Under the pieces are notes generated by a model. That model saw only the letters and a list, made by a program, of their open reading frames with translations. It did not search any database and was not told the origin of the DNA. Shown piece after piece: positions 42,501 to 48,736 of a stretch of 57,031 nucleotides of DNA (its first letter is position 1; every line of letters begins with the position of its first letter). Origin of the DNA: UBA2283 sp041658955 (GTDB lineage: Bacteria; Patescibacteriota; Microgenomatia; UBA12405); the NCBI GenBank assembly GCA_041658955.1, contig JBAZZE010000004.1, positions 1 to 57,031 on the forward strand, in the 5' to 3' direction. The translations under genes were made by a program, and so were the position numbers.

Positions 42501-43060
42501 TGCTTATTAAAATCTTAACCGATTCATCAAGTGAAGTTAAGGCAGGGCTTGCTTGGGCATTTTGGCACTTACCAAAAGAACAGGGAGTTAATTTTGAAAA
42601 CTGTTTTGCAATTGCCTATAAATATCTTCTAATCCTCGCTGATTCTTATGAGCATGAAGTTATGACAAATATCTATTATTTCATTGAAGAAAATTTTGAG
42701 CATAAGTTTGAAGAATGTTTTGAACTTTGGAAAAAATGCTTAACTGTAGAAAGACCATATTTGCAAGGAAAAATCACAAAAGATAATCTTTACGAAATGC
42801 ACTGGTGGCCATTTCATTACAATGGCAAGATCCTTGTCAAAATTGCAGACGAGAAAGGTGATGAAGAGTTTTTAGAATGGGTCGATTATCTAGCTGACTA
42901 TCCAGAAGGTGTCATTATTGCAAATGATTTAGATCTTGTTATTGATAGACTTGCCAATCTTCCTATCACTGATAAAGCAAAGTCTGTTTTTGAGAAACTA
43001 GTTACTCGAAATCCACAGTATTTTGTAAAAATGAAAAGTTGGTTAGCAGTTATCTCGTAA
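39521..43060 (+). CDS. Giant protein with PD-(D/E)xK nuclease-like head and HEAT-like body
   Basis: 1179 residues. The start was set at the seventh possible codon because the upstream ATG overlaps the TATAAT box. Residues 10-110 look like a restriction-endonuclease fold of the DUF4297/Cap4 type: GINAQSWAALSLFLQYVRSS, FEQDELKDFDLVF, then CESKTER (Asp47, Glu59, Lys61 as catalytic candidates). The rest is almost entirely helical, with repeated hairpins that resemble HEAT/ARM repeats (for example YVRAYACIPLEQLMT and EEARSLFIFFAEFR). No ATPase motif was seen. It is likely an anti-phage effector with a repeat sensor; this is inference. Confidence 0.6.
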   Translation: MSKTGGKATYKGINAQSWAALSLFLQYVRSSNLDHIAFEQDELKDFDLVFSSGKKIICESKTERVTHGVIKGILDNLIDNKKVGTDDEILIICQDLSPDAQGDVENVKYFEEIKEKLKKKGFTDQHLELLPKIKFWKVDQDTNEFIVTTLLAEILGAWFPDTTFDEIVSNILIDRVYKGSQLGKTFTKDEFYKQIDERKKQVQDDAGYKDEQKEKIERINKLLTAIDSPTSQDWCNNEITLLTTTPDLYYLTIKKLDGLPNLNLPQWDNLWKAAARGTFSINVFEIFQKNVNDPENQEYLINFLPTVIERILSFYRQEFIVVDIVKICSAILDQTHKYDKQIFEILKSLIEVNTKEVFFIKKSHRKEWEQEQTTEALEKLYQKAEESVKKEIVAFIFMFFDLVSDDGEYWHYTPDSIFGILKIHTEADVESRIISLSEELSKQYEKFYNRHGRRSTYQGWEHMGFTNTDRHFITHILQPILTQYYAANPDAAWKFITEKLITVKQDLVSAEKPDYLNRASVPVIISAYLDPKYKKEALAIIKDFVEMRKGIPHKTELIYKQVGGDAFSDDQKWELVKLQLDYEPYKGIPANDHVEKIVSELANKGHEDALAALEAWGKNPEYNKFRGVLEGNITSNVPGLLANPKTKSRGIAILREFLKSDYFINKQGEWDVWQTARVLSQVLVEDFEEGKAIIQEIWVQDSLTHNQQIVITSSINDIENNDSLIARIYDEIVSSWLTDCKDDVKLFIAKIPDVQSRLSVVRYGDKLAKAKKYEGAIKIARFFIDDPDPTLENDPNDPEGKHNLHEQVKKGKDVNEITTIRASVAWILQSIAILPGRDYIPEIIPLVEKLTKDENYYVRAYACIPLEQLMTVRHTVLPTDSTERFLSIEVANEIERIAYAMLRNKENWGLEQIMMGILRLFYNVRSVTTEEAKEILNTFLETKNDKIIEEARSLFIFFAEFRAGAIDEEKLKYVYSKERIAELTDFDDTYFKELLIKILTDSSSEVKAGLAWAFWHLPKEQGVNFENCFAIAYKYLLILADSYEHEVMTNIYYFIEENFEHKFEECFELWKKCLTVERPYLQGKITKDNLYEMHWWPFHYNGKILVKIADEKGDEEFLEWVDYLADYPEGVIIANDLDLVIDRLANLPITDKAKSVFEKLVTRNPQYFVKMKSWLAVIS

Positions 43061-43089
43061 TAATATTATTATTAACTTACAAAAATATA

Positions 43090-43095
43090 TACAAT
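43090..43095 (+). promoter_or_regulatory. -10 box of the NERD gene
   Basis: TACAAT ends 6 nt before the ATG at 43102. Confidence 0.45.
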
Positions 43096-43101
43096 GAGAA
43101 T

Positions 43102-43821
43102 ATGGCATCATTTTACGGTCATCCCAGCCGATATCTCAATACAAATAGAACTATTAGTAAATACGGTGCATTGGCTTATCTAATTCACTTCACCATCATT
43201 ATTGGAATAGTCATCTGGAGATTGTCGATAGCCTCATTTTCATTGCCCGCAGTATTCGCTATTACACTCGTATTTGGGCCATTACTGCTCGTTACAGACT
43301 CCCTGATGAGAAAAGAAGAGTCTTTGATGTATAAATTCCGCAGTGGAATCGTCGGTGAAAAGTTCATTGGTGATGAATTAAAAAAGCTGGATGCTAGCTA
43401 TACAGTTTTTCAAGATATCCACGTACCGGGAAAGAAAGAAAATATAGATTTTGTTGTTGTCGGACCAACGGGTATTCACGCTATAGAAGTCAAAAATCAT
43501 CATGGAACGGTAGGATTTAATGGTGACGAGCTTACCCTAAATCAAAAATCATTTGAAAAGGACTTTTTACGCCAAACCATGAGGGAAGCTACTTCACTTC
43601 ATGATTATTTGATTTCGTCTCGTATCACCAACGCATTCGTCATTCCGATTATAGTTTTCTCTCATCGCTTTGCTATTGTTCGATTCGGGATTCAACCAAT
43701 TAAAAATGTTCGTGTTATACAATATCGCTGGCTAATAAAGATGATTACCAGTGAGCCAAGAAGCTATCCAGATCAGCGAACAGTCGATTTATTAAAGGCT
43801 ACATATACTAGCGCCATATGA
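43102..43821 (+). CDS. Membrane-anchored NERD-domain nuclease
   Basis: 239 residues from the ATG set by the -10 box; a start 63 nt upstream is possible but lies before it. Two membrane helices (about 23-42 and 46-68) precede the NERD domain (about 84-200): GEKFIGDELKKL, then ENIDFVVVGPTGIHAIEVKN with the Asp, Glu and Lys of the PD-(D/E)xK core. NERD proteins are predicted DNA nucleases; the membrane anchor is common. It overlaps the next gene by 4 nt (ATGA). Confidence 0.82.
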   Translation: MASFYGHPSRYLNTNRTISKYGALAYLIHFTIIIGIVIWRLSIASFSLPAVFAITLVFGPLLLVTDSLMRKEESLMYKFRSGIVGEKFIGDELKKLDASYTVFQDIHVPGKKENIDFVVVGPTGIHAIEVKNHHGTVGFNGDELTLNQKSFEKDFLRQTMREATSLHDYLISSRITNAFVIPIIVFSHRFAIVRFGIQPIKNVRVIQYRWLIKMITSEPRSYPDQRTVDLLKATYTSAI

Positions 43822-44114
43822 CATACCAAGTATTTGTTGATGATAACTTTCACTTCATGGACGAGAGTGAGAGGTACTTGCATGGTGAATTTGACACCTG
43901 TGAGGAAGCGATTGTTGCCTGCAAGAAGATTGTTGATGACTGCCTGAAAAGCTCGTATCAACCAAAAATGAGTGCAGACCAGTTATATGAATCGTATATT
44001 GGGTTTGGTGATGATCCATTCATCAAATGTGATGATAAATCATGTGACTTTCATGCGAGGGATTATGCAAAATCACGGTGCCAAGCAATTATCGACGAGA
44101 AAATAACTAGTTAA
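43818..44114 (+). CDS. Small acidic protein of unknown function
   Basis: 98 residues: TYQVFVDDNFHFMDESERY, EEAIVACKKIVDDC, GFGDDPFIKC and SCDFHARDYAKSRC. Three cysteines in the second half and many aspartates. I do not recognise a named family, though it looks like a widespread short bacterial protein. Coupled to the NERD gene by ATGA overlap, so it may work with it. It overlaps its convergent neighbour by 4 nt. Confidence 0.65.
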   Translation: MTYQVFVDDNFHFMDESERYLHGEFDTCEEAIVACKKIVDDCLKSSYQPKMSADQLYESYIGFGDDPFIKCDDKSCDFHARDYAKSRCQAIIDEKITS

Positions 44115-44341
44115 TTGGATAATTTGTCTTCAGATTTCAAGTCACGAGCTTTAATACCCATAAAGGTATCTGAAGTTTTAAGAAGCTCGGCGAACTCTGC
44201 AACATTTTCTTTGTGGTCAGGGTCAAGAACATCGAGAATTTTTTGTACATCACCCACGTTGTTTACATCCAAATTGTGATCGTGTGCATATTGGAGCGCA
44301 TCGATGACTAGTTCTGACTTTTTGGTTACTGTATCGTTCAT
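44111..44341 (-). CDS. Small helical protein of unknown function
   Basis: 76 residues, all-helical and charged (KSELVIDALQYAHDH, DVQKILDVLDPDH). It looks like a small regulatory or antitoxin-like protein but no family was recognised. A strong ribosome binding site (AAGGAGG) sits in the end of the PLD gene, with which it overlaps by 4 nt. Last gene of the minus-strand set at the right end of the element. Confidence 0.6.
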   Translation of the reverse strand: MNDTVTKKSELVIDALQYAHDHNLDVNNVGDVQKILDVLDPDHKENVAEFAELLKTSDTFMGIKARDLKSEDKLSN

Positions 44342-44859
44342 ATTTCCTCCTTAGTATAACAAATATTTTGTATTTCTCTGACATGATCATATTTTAGAAA
44401 GGAAAACAGGTCTTTAGCCTTCTTCTCATCATCCTCGCGCTCCATAAGTTCACGGCTATTCTTGTGTGACAAAATGTTAAGACTGCCTTTCCAGACGATC
44501 CTACGGTCAATCATGGCTAATTTCCTATGGTGAGTCTTGCTCATAAATACTTGTACGCCTATTTTTTCAAAAAACTGGATTCCTGCCTCAGCTTGTTCGG
44601 ACATGAACGAATCGTGCTCTTCGGGATGCCGAGTTATGATAAACACAGCTATTTTGCGCTCCATAAGTGACTCAAAGACGTGCTTCAGATTTCGCAGCTT
44701 TGGAACGGTGATAAATGGACTTTCAATAATTACTTCATGTTTTGCCTGAGCCAAATCACGCTCGAATTGATAGTAAAAGGAGTTTTCATCTGCTAAAATA
44801 ACGTTTGCAGTCTGGCGAGAGTCAGATTGAGAGCCCATATAGGACGAATTGTAACTCAT
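44338..44859 (-). CDS. PLD-family nuclease/phosphodiesterase, single HKD
   Basis: 173 residues with one phospholipase-D motif: HHRKLAMID then WKGSLNIL (His111, Lys113, Asp118, Ser126, Asn128). Single-HKD proteins of this size usually act as dimers and include DNases such as Nuc. The N-terminal half has VIIESPFIT and IITRHPEE, core strands of the PLD fold. No signal peptide. It is flanked by two short genes with 4-nt overlaps on both sides, forming a tight three-gene set. Confidence 0.8.
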   Translation of the reverse strand: MSYNSSYMGSQSDSRQTANVILADENSFYYQFERDLAQAKHEVIIESPFITVPKLRNLKHVFESLMERKIAVFIITRHPEEHDSFMSEQAEAGIQFFEKIGVQVFMSKTHHRKLAMIDRRIVWKGSLNILSHKNSRELMEREDDEKKAKDLFSFLKYDHVREIQNICYTKEEI

Positions 44860-44969
44860 AGCTTTTTCTCCTTCTTAAAGTGAGCAATAGCGATGATAAG
44901 ACTAGCTTTCTCTTTTGGATTAATCGAGGAGGTTAGATAGGTTCCAACATCGTCCCAGATGGTGCACAT
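44856..44969 (-). CDS. 37-residue ORF at the right end of the element
   Basis: A short frame starting MCTIWDDVG and ending FKKEKKL. Its stop overlaps the start of the PLD gene (ATGA), and it contains the PLD gene's ribosome binding site (AAGGAG). The coupling suggests it is translated. It starts only 14 nt from tRNA-Gln, so its promoter cannot be inside the integrated element. Function unknown. Confidence 0.5.
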   Translation of the reverse strand: MCTIWDDVGTYLTSSINPKEKASLIIAIAHFKKEKKL

Positions 44970-44980
44970 TAAGTCTTAGA

Positions 44981-44983
44981 CAC
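44981..44983 (+). other. Putative right attachment core (attR)
   Basis: CAC directly before tRNA-Gln(TTG), matching CAC at the end of tRNA-Leu(GAG). Short and therefore weak on its own. Confidence 0.35.
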
Positions 44984-45054
44984 TGCCCCGTCGTCTAATG
45001 GTAGGACAGCAGCCTTTGGAGCTGTTTACTGTGGTTCGAATCCATGCGGGGCAA
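44984..45054 (+). tRNA. tRNA-Gln (anticodon TTG)
   Basis: TGCCCCG/CGGGGCA acceptor, discriminator A, anticodon loop CTTTGGA on a GCAGC/GCTGT stem. No CCA encoded. Unlike most other tRNA genes here it has no clear -10 box nearby, because the element ends just upstream. Confidence 0.93.
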
Positions 45055-45063
45055 CACTAAAGT

Positions 45064-45510
45064 ATGAATATTAAACGCGATCGTGAGTTTATTAGTAAGC
45101 GTAATAAGATTTCACTGTTTCACAGAAACTTTATTGTTATTTTCTTGACGGTTATTTCAACAATTGCTTTGATTGCTATTCCGAATATTCCGAAAGAATG
45201 GATAAAGAACGGTGATTTACTTAAGATATCTTTTTTACTACTACTTGTCGATATTGTAATCATTCCGATCTATACACAGTATAGAAATAATAGAGATTTA
45301 GATAATTTGGATAAGTTAATTAGTGCTAATCGTGCAAATAAACCAGAAACTGAAATTGAGAAAATTGTGGAAAAGTCGCACTGGAACGAATACTTATCAG
45401 AGTTGGTGGTATTTCTTTATGTAGTGTCTATTATTCTCATTTTTCTTGCCATAGACCCATTTTCATTCTCAACTTTGCTTGAAAACTTCGTAAAATTTTG
45501 GAAAGGTTAA
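45064..45510 (+). CDS. Integral membrane protein of unknown function
   Basis: 148 residues, starting 9 nt after tRNA-Gln. Three membrane helices (about 23-41, 53-71, 115-133), a basic N-terminus and a cytoplasmic loop with NRDLDNLDKLISANRANK. I do not recognise the family; small host membrane proteins of this kind are common. Probably co-transcribed with tRNA-Gln, as other genes here are with their tRNAs. Confidence 0.6.
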   Translation: MNIKRDREFISKRNKISLFHRNFIVIFLTVISTIALIAIPNIPKEWIKNGDLLKISFLLLLVDIVIIPIYTQYRNNRDLDNLDKLISANRANKPETEIEKIVEKSHWNEYLSELVVFLYVVSIILIFLAIDPFSFSTLLENFVKFWKG

Positions 45511-45535
45511 TAAAGAATTGAATAGAATTGTTTTG

Positions 45536-45541
45536 TATAAT
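45536..45541 (+). promoter_or_regulatory. -10 box of the GNAT gene
   Basis: TATAAT ends 5 nt before the ATG at 45547; leaderless transcript predicted. Confidence 0.6.
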
Positions 45542-45546
45542 GCGGT

Positions 45547-46029
45547 ATGTCACAATATAAAATTTCTCAAATTGGAACTGATAAAGTAAATGAGTTTTTT
45601 GAACTTTACAAAGTATTGGTGGGGACTGATTTTAAAGAATGGAGCGAAGAAGCTAAGAACAAGTGGTTAACTGAAGATTATGCACCAGAGTTTTGGAATA
45701 GGATTTTGAATAACGGTTGCCCGGTACTTGTGGCTTATGATGGTGACAAAATGGTGAGCTATATAGCTATCGAACACCTTACTTTTGGAGTGGCTTATCT
45801 TAGCTGGATGGGGACATTATCTGATTATCGGAAAAAAGGAATTACTCGAGAGTTGGTCGCCGAACTAGAAAATTGGTGTAAACAAAACAACATTCACAAA
45901 ATAGAATTGGAGACCCAAGTAACCGAGCTTCTCCCCTACTTTGAAAAACTAGGTTTTTCACTTGAGGGAGTTCGAAAAAATAGTTGGCAGAAATTAGATA
46001 ACTACATGTTTGGAAAAGATGTCAAATAA
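45547..46029 (+). CDS. GNAT-family N-acetyltransferase
   Basis: 160 residues. Core GNAT pattern: a first beta-alpha unit, the YLSWMGTLSDYRKKGITREL acetyl-CoA loop (R/QxxGxG/A class, here RKKGIT), and a C-terminal YFEKLGFS motif. Substrate unknown. The NUDIX gene overlaps its end. Confidence 0.8.
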   Translation: MSQYKISQIGTDKVNEFFELYKVLVGTDFKEWSEEAKNKWLTEDYAPEFWNRILNNGCPVLVAYDGDKMVSYIAIEHLTFGVAYLSWMGTLSDYRKKGITRELVAELENWCKQNNIHKIELETQVTELLPYFEKLGFSLEGVRKNSWQKLDNYMFGKDVK

Positions 46030-46534
46030 GACTGTAAAGATTTTTTCTGAACTATTATGGGGTGGTGAAAGATACAAGCTTGAATATACCGATCTCGATT
46101 CTTTTGATGAACTACCCTATGAAAAATGTGTTCAAGTCTATGGGGTTTGTTTTATGGAAGATAAGATTGTCATTGGACATGGTAGGACCAGTAAAACCGA
46201 TAGTGGTTGGAACCTAATCGGTGGTCATATAGAAAAAGGAGAAACTTTTGAGCAGACTTTACGTCGAGAAATAAAAGAAGAATCTAACATGGAACTATTG
46301 AACTACTTGCCGATTGGTGTTCAAAAAGTAACTGCCCCAAGTGGTGAATTTACTTATCAGTTACGATACGTTACCAAAGTAAGGCCTTTTGGTAAATTTA
46401 GGAATGATCCGGCAGGAAGTGTTACAGATATTATGTTGATTGATCCTAAAAATTATCGTCAGTATTTTGATTGGGGTGAAATTGGAGAAAGAATTATTTC
46501 CAGAGCGATAGAGGTAAAGAAGAGACTGCTATAA
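46019..46534 (+). CDS. NUDIX hydrolase
   Basis: 171 residues from an ATG that overlaps the GNAT gene by 11 nt; a TTG nine nt earlier is less likely. The NUDIX box is complete: GGHIEKGETFEQTLRREIKEES (given in part), with Gx5Ex7REUxEE. So this copy should be active, in contrast to the eroded one at 124. Substrate unknown. Confidence 0.87.
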   Translation: MSNKTVKIFSELLWGGERYKLEYTDLDSFDELPYEKCVQVYGVCFMEDKIVIGHGRTSKTDSGWNLIGGHIEKGETFEQTLRREIKEESNMELLNYLPIGVQKVTAPSGEFTYQLRYVTKVRPFGKFRNDPAGSVTDIMLIDPKNYRQYFDWGEIGERIISRAIEVKKRLL

Positions 46535-46542
46535 TTATTTGA

Positions 46543-47193
46543 ATGGAAACTACTCACATAAGTGACGTTGAGTTGGGAGAACTAGTAAAGACAACTTTGC
46601 CTCGGCTAATTTTTATTACCGGAAAAACCTGTACCGGTAAATCAACTTTTGCAAAAAGCATCATTCCATTGGGATATGAACATTTAGAACTAGATTTTGT
46701 AGTTCGGGAAAGTGTCGTGAATAAGTTTGAAGAGAGTAAGGGTGGAAAAGCATTTTCGGTTTATAAGGGTGAAGCACCCAAAGAGTGGCAAGACTCATTT
46801 GAAGCCGCAGCAAAAAAACTAATTGTCGAAAAATTGACGCAGTCAAAGGTAATTGTTGACGCGGCTCTGGCAACACCTGAAGTTGTGGGCAGAATATTTT
46901 CTGGAGAATTAGCTGACTTCATGTTCGTCTATCTTCATCCGTTTGACGCCACATTTTACAACGAATATATAATGGCCAGACTTATTAATGATATTGAAAC
47001 TATGGGAAGATCCTTCCCAATCTGGGATTTTATGACAGCTGAAGCGGTTGACGACTATCGTAGAAATGGTAAAGCGGGAGAAAAAATAATGAGGATCGTA
47101 AAAGAATATGGAGAACAGAGTATAAAGACTTCAGTGGAGAGATATGAAAGTTTTAAATCGGTGTACCCAAATATTTTATTAGTCGGTCGATAA
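46543..47193 (+). CDS. P-loop kinase-like nucleotide-binding protein
   Basis: 216 residues. Walker A GKTCTGKST (about 27-35) near the N-terminus, ELDFVV (possible Asp of a kinase), and a second strand VIVDAALATP; the remainder is helical. The layout resembles AAA_33/zeta-toxin-like or small-molecule kinases. No lid arginine cluster could be assigned with confidence. It follows the NUDIX gene by 8 nt and is probably co-transcribed. Confidence 0.6.
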   Translation: METTHISDVELGELVKTTLPRLIFITGKTCTGKSTFAKSIIPLGYEHLELDFVVRESVVNKFEESKGGKAFSVYKGEAPKEWQDSFEAAAKKLIVEKLTQSKVIVDAALATPEVVGRIFSGELADFMFVYLHPFDATFYNEYIMARLINDIETMGRSFPIWDFMTAEAVDDYRRNGKAGEKIMRIVKEYGEQSIKTSVERYESFKSVYPNILLVGR

Positions 47194-47195
47194 TT

Positions 47196-47447
47196 ATGAA
47201 AAAAATGAACCTTAATCAATACATTTCGGCGATCATAGCTTTGGTGTTGGGGATATTAGTGGGTCAAAATATCGATCGGATAAGAGAATTTTTAATAATA
47301 AAACAACTTTCCCCTTCTAAAGTTTGCCAATATGATGGAAAGACTTATCAGTCAGGAGAGAGTTTTCGATCGACTGATGGTTGTAACAGTTGTGGTTGCA
47401 ACAATGGTGAAGTGGCTTGTACCCTAATGGCCTGTGGTCAGCCATAA
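47196..47447 (+). CDS. Membrane-anchored pacifastin-like cysteine-rich protein
   Basis: 83 residues: one membrane helix (about 9-26) then a six-cysteine domain CQYDGKTY ... DGCNSCGCNNGEVACTLMAC (last part given as seen). The spacing C-N-x-C-x-C...G...C-T-x3-C is that of pacifastin-type serine protease inhibitors, known mainly from arthropods. The domain would lie outside the cell. Whether it inhibits proteases is unknown. Confidence 0.6.
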   Translation: MKKMNLNQYISAIIALVLGILVGQNIDRIREFLIIKQLSPSKVCQYDGKTYQSGESFRSTDGCNSCGCNNGEVACTLMACGQP

Positions 47448-47453
47448 ATAATT

Positions 47454-47909
47454 ATGGATGATATAAAAATACACATTAACCAAATTGACGAATTGGATGA
47501 AGTATTGATTGTTGCCGATATTGTTTTTCAGCCAAACGATGAGGAAAAAGCAAAATATCATTTCAAAGATGATTGGCTGACTAAAATAAACAATGGGCTG
47601 ATGGTAACTGCCAGTATAAATAATAAGTTTGTTGGGTTTGCAATTTGTTATCAAAAAGAAAAGACACTCCATATTTGGAATGTGGGTGTACTTCCAGAGT
47701 ATCGAAAAAATGGGATATGGCAAAAAATGTATGAGGAAGTTTTGTCTTTTGCAACCGAGAATAAATTTTCTGGGCTAAGTTTAAATACCTATAAAGATAA
47801 GTTTCCAGGTATGTATAACTTCTGTCAGTCACATGGGTTTGAAGAATATAAAACTGAATTAGATCAACTTTCGGGAACTACTAAGTCAATGTTTTTAAAA
47901 AAAATGTAG
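47454..47909 (+). CDS. GNAT-family N-acetyltransferase
   Basis: 151 residues. Acetyl-CoA loop region LPEYRKNGIWQKMYEEVL, preceded by the HIWNVGV strand, and a C-terminal NFCQSHGFEEY motif. The usual Gly-x-Gly of the loop is altered (NGIW), so cofactor binding may differ a little. Substrate unknown. Confidence 0.75.
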   Translation: MDDIKIHINQIDELDEVLIVADIVFQPNDEEKAKYHFKDDWLTKINNGLMVTASINNKFVGFAICYQKEKTLHIWNVGVLPEYRKNGIWQKMYEEVLSFATENKFSGLSLNTYKDKFPGMYNFCQSHGFEEYKTELDQLSGTTKSMFLKKM

Positions 47910-47922
47910 TCGGCCGTTTTGG

Positions 47923-47928
47923 TAGAAT
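47923..47928 (+). promoter_or_regulatory. -10 box of the peroxiredoxin gene
   Basis: TAGAAT ends 5 nt before the ATG at 47934, which decides between this ATG and an earlier GTG. Confidence 0.5.
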
Positions 47929-47933
47929 GTAGT

Positions 47934-48386
47934 ATGAAAGCACCAAATTTTGAACTCGCTGATCAGAATGGAATTATCCGTAAATTAACTGACTACAAAG
48001 GTAAGTGGGTCTTGGTTTATTTTTACCCAAAAGATGACACTCCGGGTTGTACCGTCGAGGCTTGTGGGCTTAGAGATAGTTATCATGAGTTGGAGGGGTT
48101 GGGTGTACAAGTGTTGGGTATTTCCAAAGATAGCGTCAAGTCTCATGAAAAGTTTTCCAAAAAGTATGAGCTAAATTTTCCAATTTTAAGTGACGAGTCG
48201 ACAGAGACTATAAAAGCCTTTGGAGCATGGGGTATGAAAAGTTTTATGGGACGAAAGTATGAGGGAATAAATCGAAAAAGTTATTTAGTTGATCCAGAGG
48301 GTGAGATAAGAAAAGAATACGACAAAGTGAATCCGACTATTCATGCTGCAGAAATAATTGAAGATGTTAAGTCATTTCAGAAGTAA
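47934..48386 (+). CDS. bcp: Thiol peroxidase of the BCP/PrxQ family
   Basis: 150 residues. FELADQNG, WVLVYFYPKDDTPGCTVEAC with the peroxidatic Cys in PGCT and a resolving Cys five residues later, the BCP/PrxQ atypical two-Cys pattern. It reduces peroxides with thioredoxin. The protein is cytoplasmic. Together with the methionine sulfoxide reductase cluster it points to a host exposed to oxygen or oxidants. Confidence 0.93.
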   Translation: MKAPNFELADQNGIIRKLTDYKGKWVLVYFYPKDDTPGCTVEACGLRDSYHELEGLGVQVLGISKDSVKSHEKFSKKYELNFPILSDESTETIKAFGAWGMKSFMGRKYEGINRKSYLVDPEGEIRKEYDKVNPTIHAAEIIEDVKSFQK

Positions 48387-48418
48387 TTGTTGGATATTAG
48401 TGCCAATATTGAGTTTGC

Positions 48419-48424
48419 TAAAAT
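48419..48424 (+). promoter_or_regulatory. -10 box of the ABM-domain gene
   Basis: TAAAAT ends 6 nt before the ATG at 48431. Confidence 0.5.
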
Positions 48425-48430
48425 AGCGTT

Positions 48431-48736
48431 ATGATTACAGTGGTTTATAGAGTTGTAGCAAAAGAAGGCCAGTCTCGAAATCTCGAAAACATTATTTCAG
48501 ATTTTGTACAGTGTGCTCACGAAAGCCCGGATTGCATCTACTATACTTTTTTTAAATCAATTTCCAACTCGTTGGAGTATCTCGTTTATTACCGTTTCAC
48601 TACAAAACTGGCTCAAGATGAGCATATAAAGAATCTACAATCTAAAGTTGGACCGCCTAGAAATGGTCGTGATCTACCCGAAAAATTTTTAGACTTATTA
48701 GACCAAGAAGAGTTGGTTTTGTTTGAAGATAAATAA
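48431..48736 (+). CDS. Antibiotic biosynthesis monooxygenase (ABM)-domain protein
   Basis: 101 residues, one ferredoxin-like ABM domain: VVYRVVAKEGQSRNLENII, YYTFFKSISN, and YYRFTTKLAQDEHI. Such proteins are small dimers, some acting as quinone or haem monooxygenases; no specific role can be read here. It overlaps the GIY-YIG gene by one nt. Confidence 0.8.
   Translation: MITVVYRVVAKEGQSRNLENIISDFVQCAHESPDCIYYTFFKSISNSLEYLVYYRFTTKLAQDEHIKNLQSKVGPPRNGRDLPEKFLDLLDQEELVLFEDK

Larger units (their letters stand above)
13638..44983. mobile_element. Integrative and conjugative element with defence cargo (about 31.3 kb)
   Basis: Bounded on the left by tRNA-Leu(GAG) with a flanking large serine recombinase gene, and on the right most likely by the 14 nt before tRNA-Gln(TTG). 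It encodes a recombinase and regulator, a VirD4-like ATPase, a replication-relaxation protein, a VirB2/VirB6/PrgI/VirB4/M23 secretion set and many nucleases. Several genes have near-perfect Shine-Dalgarno sequences, less common in the host flanks. The right boundary is inferred from gene content and is uncertain by tens of bases. Confidence 0.75.

Noticed and set aside
13634..44968. Seven-base match GCACCAT at the left end and, inverted, near the right end (44962-44968)
   Set aside because: Attachment cores must be direct, not inverted, and a seven-base inverted match is expected by chance often enough.
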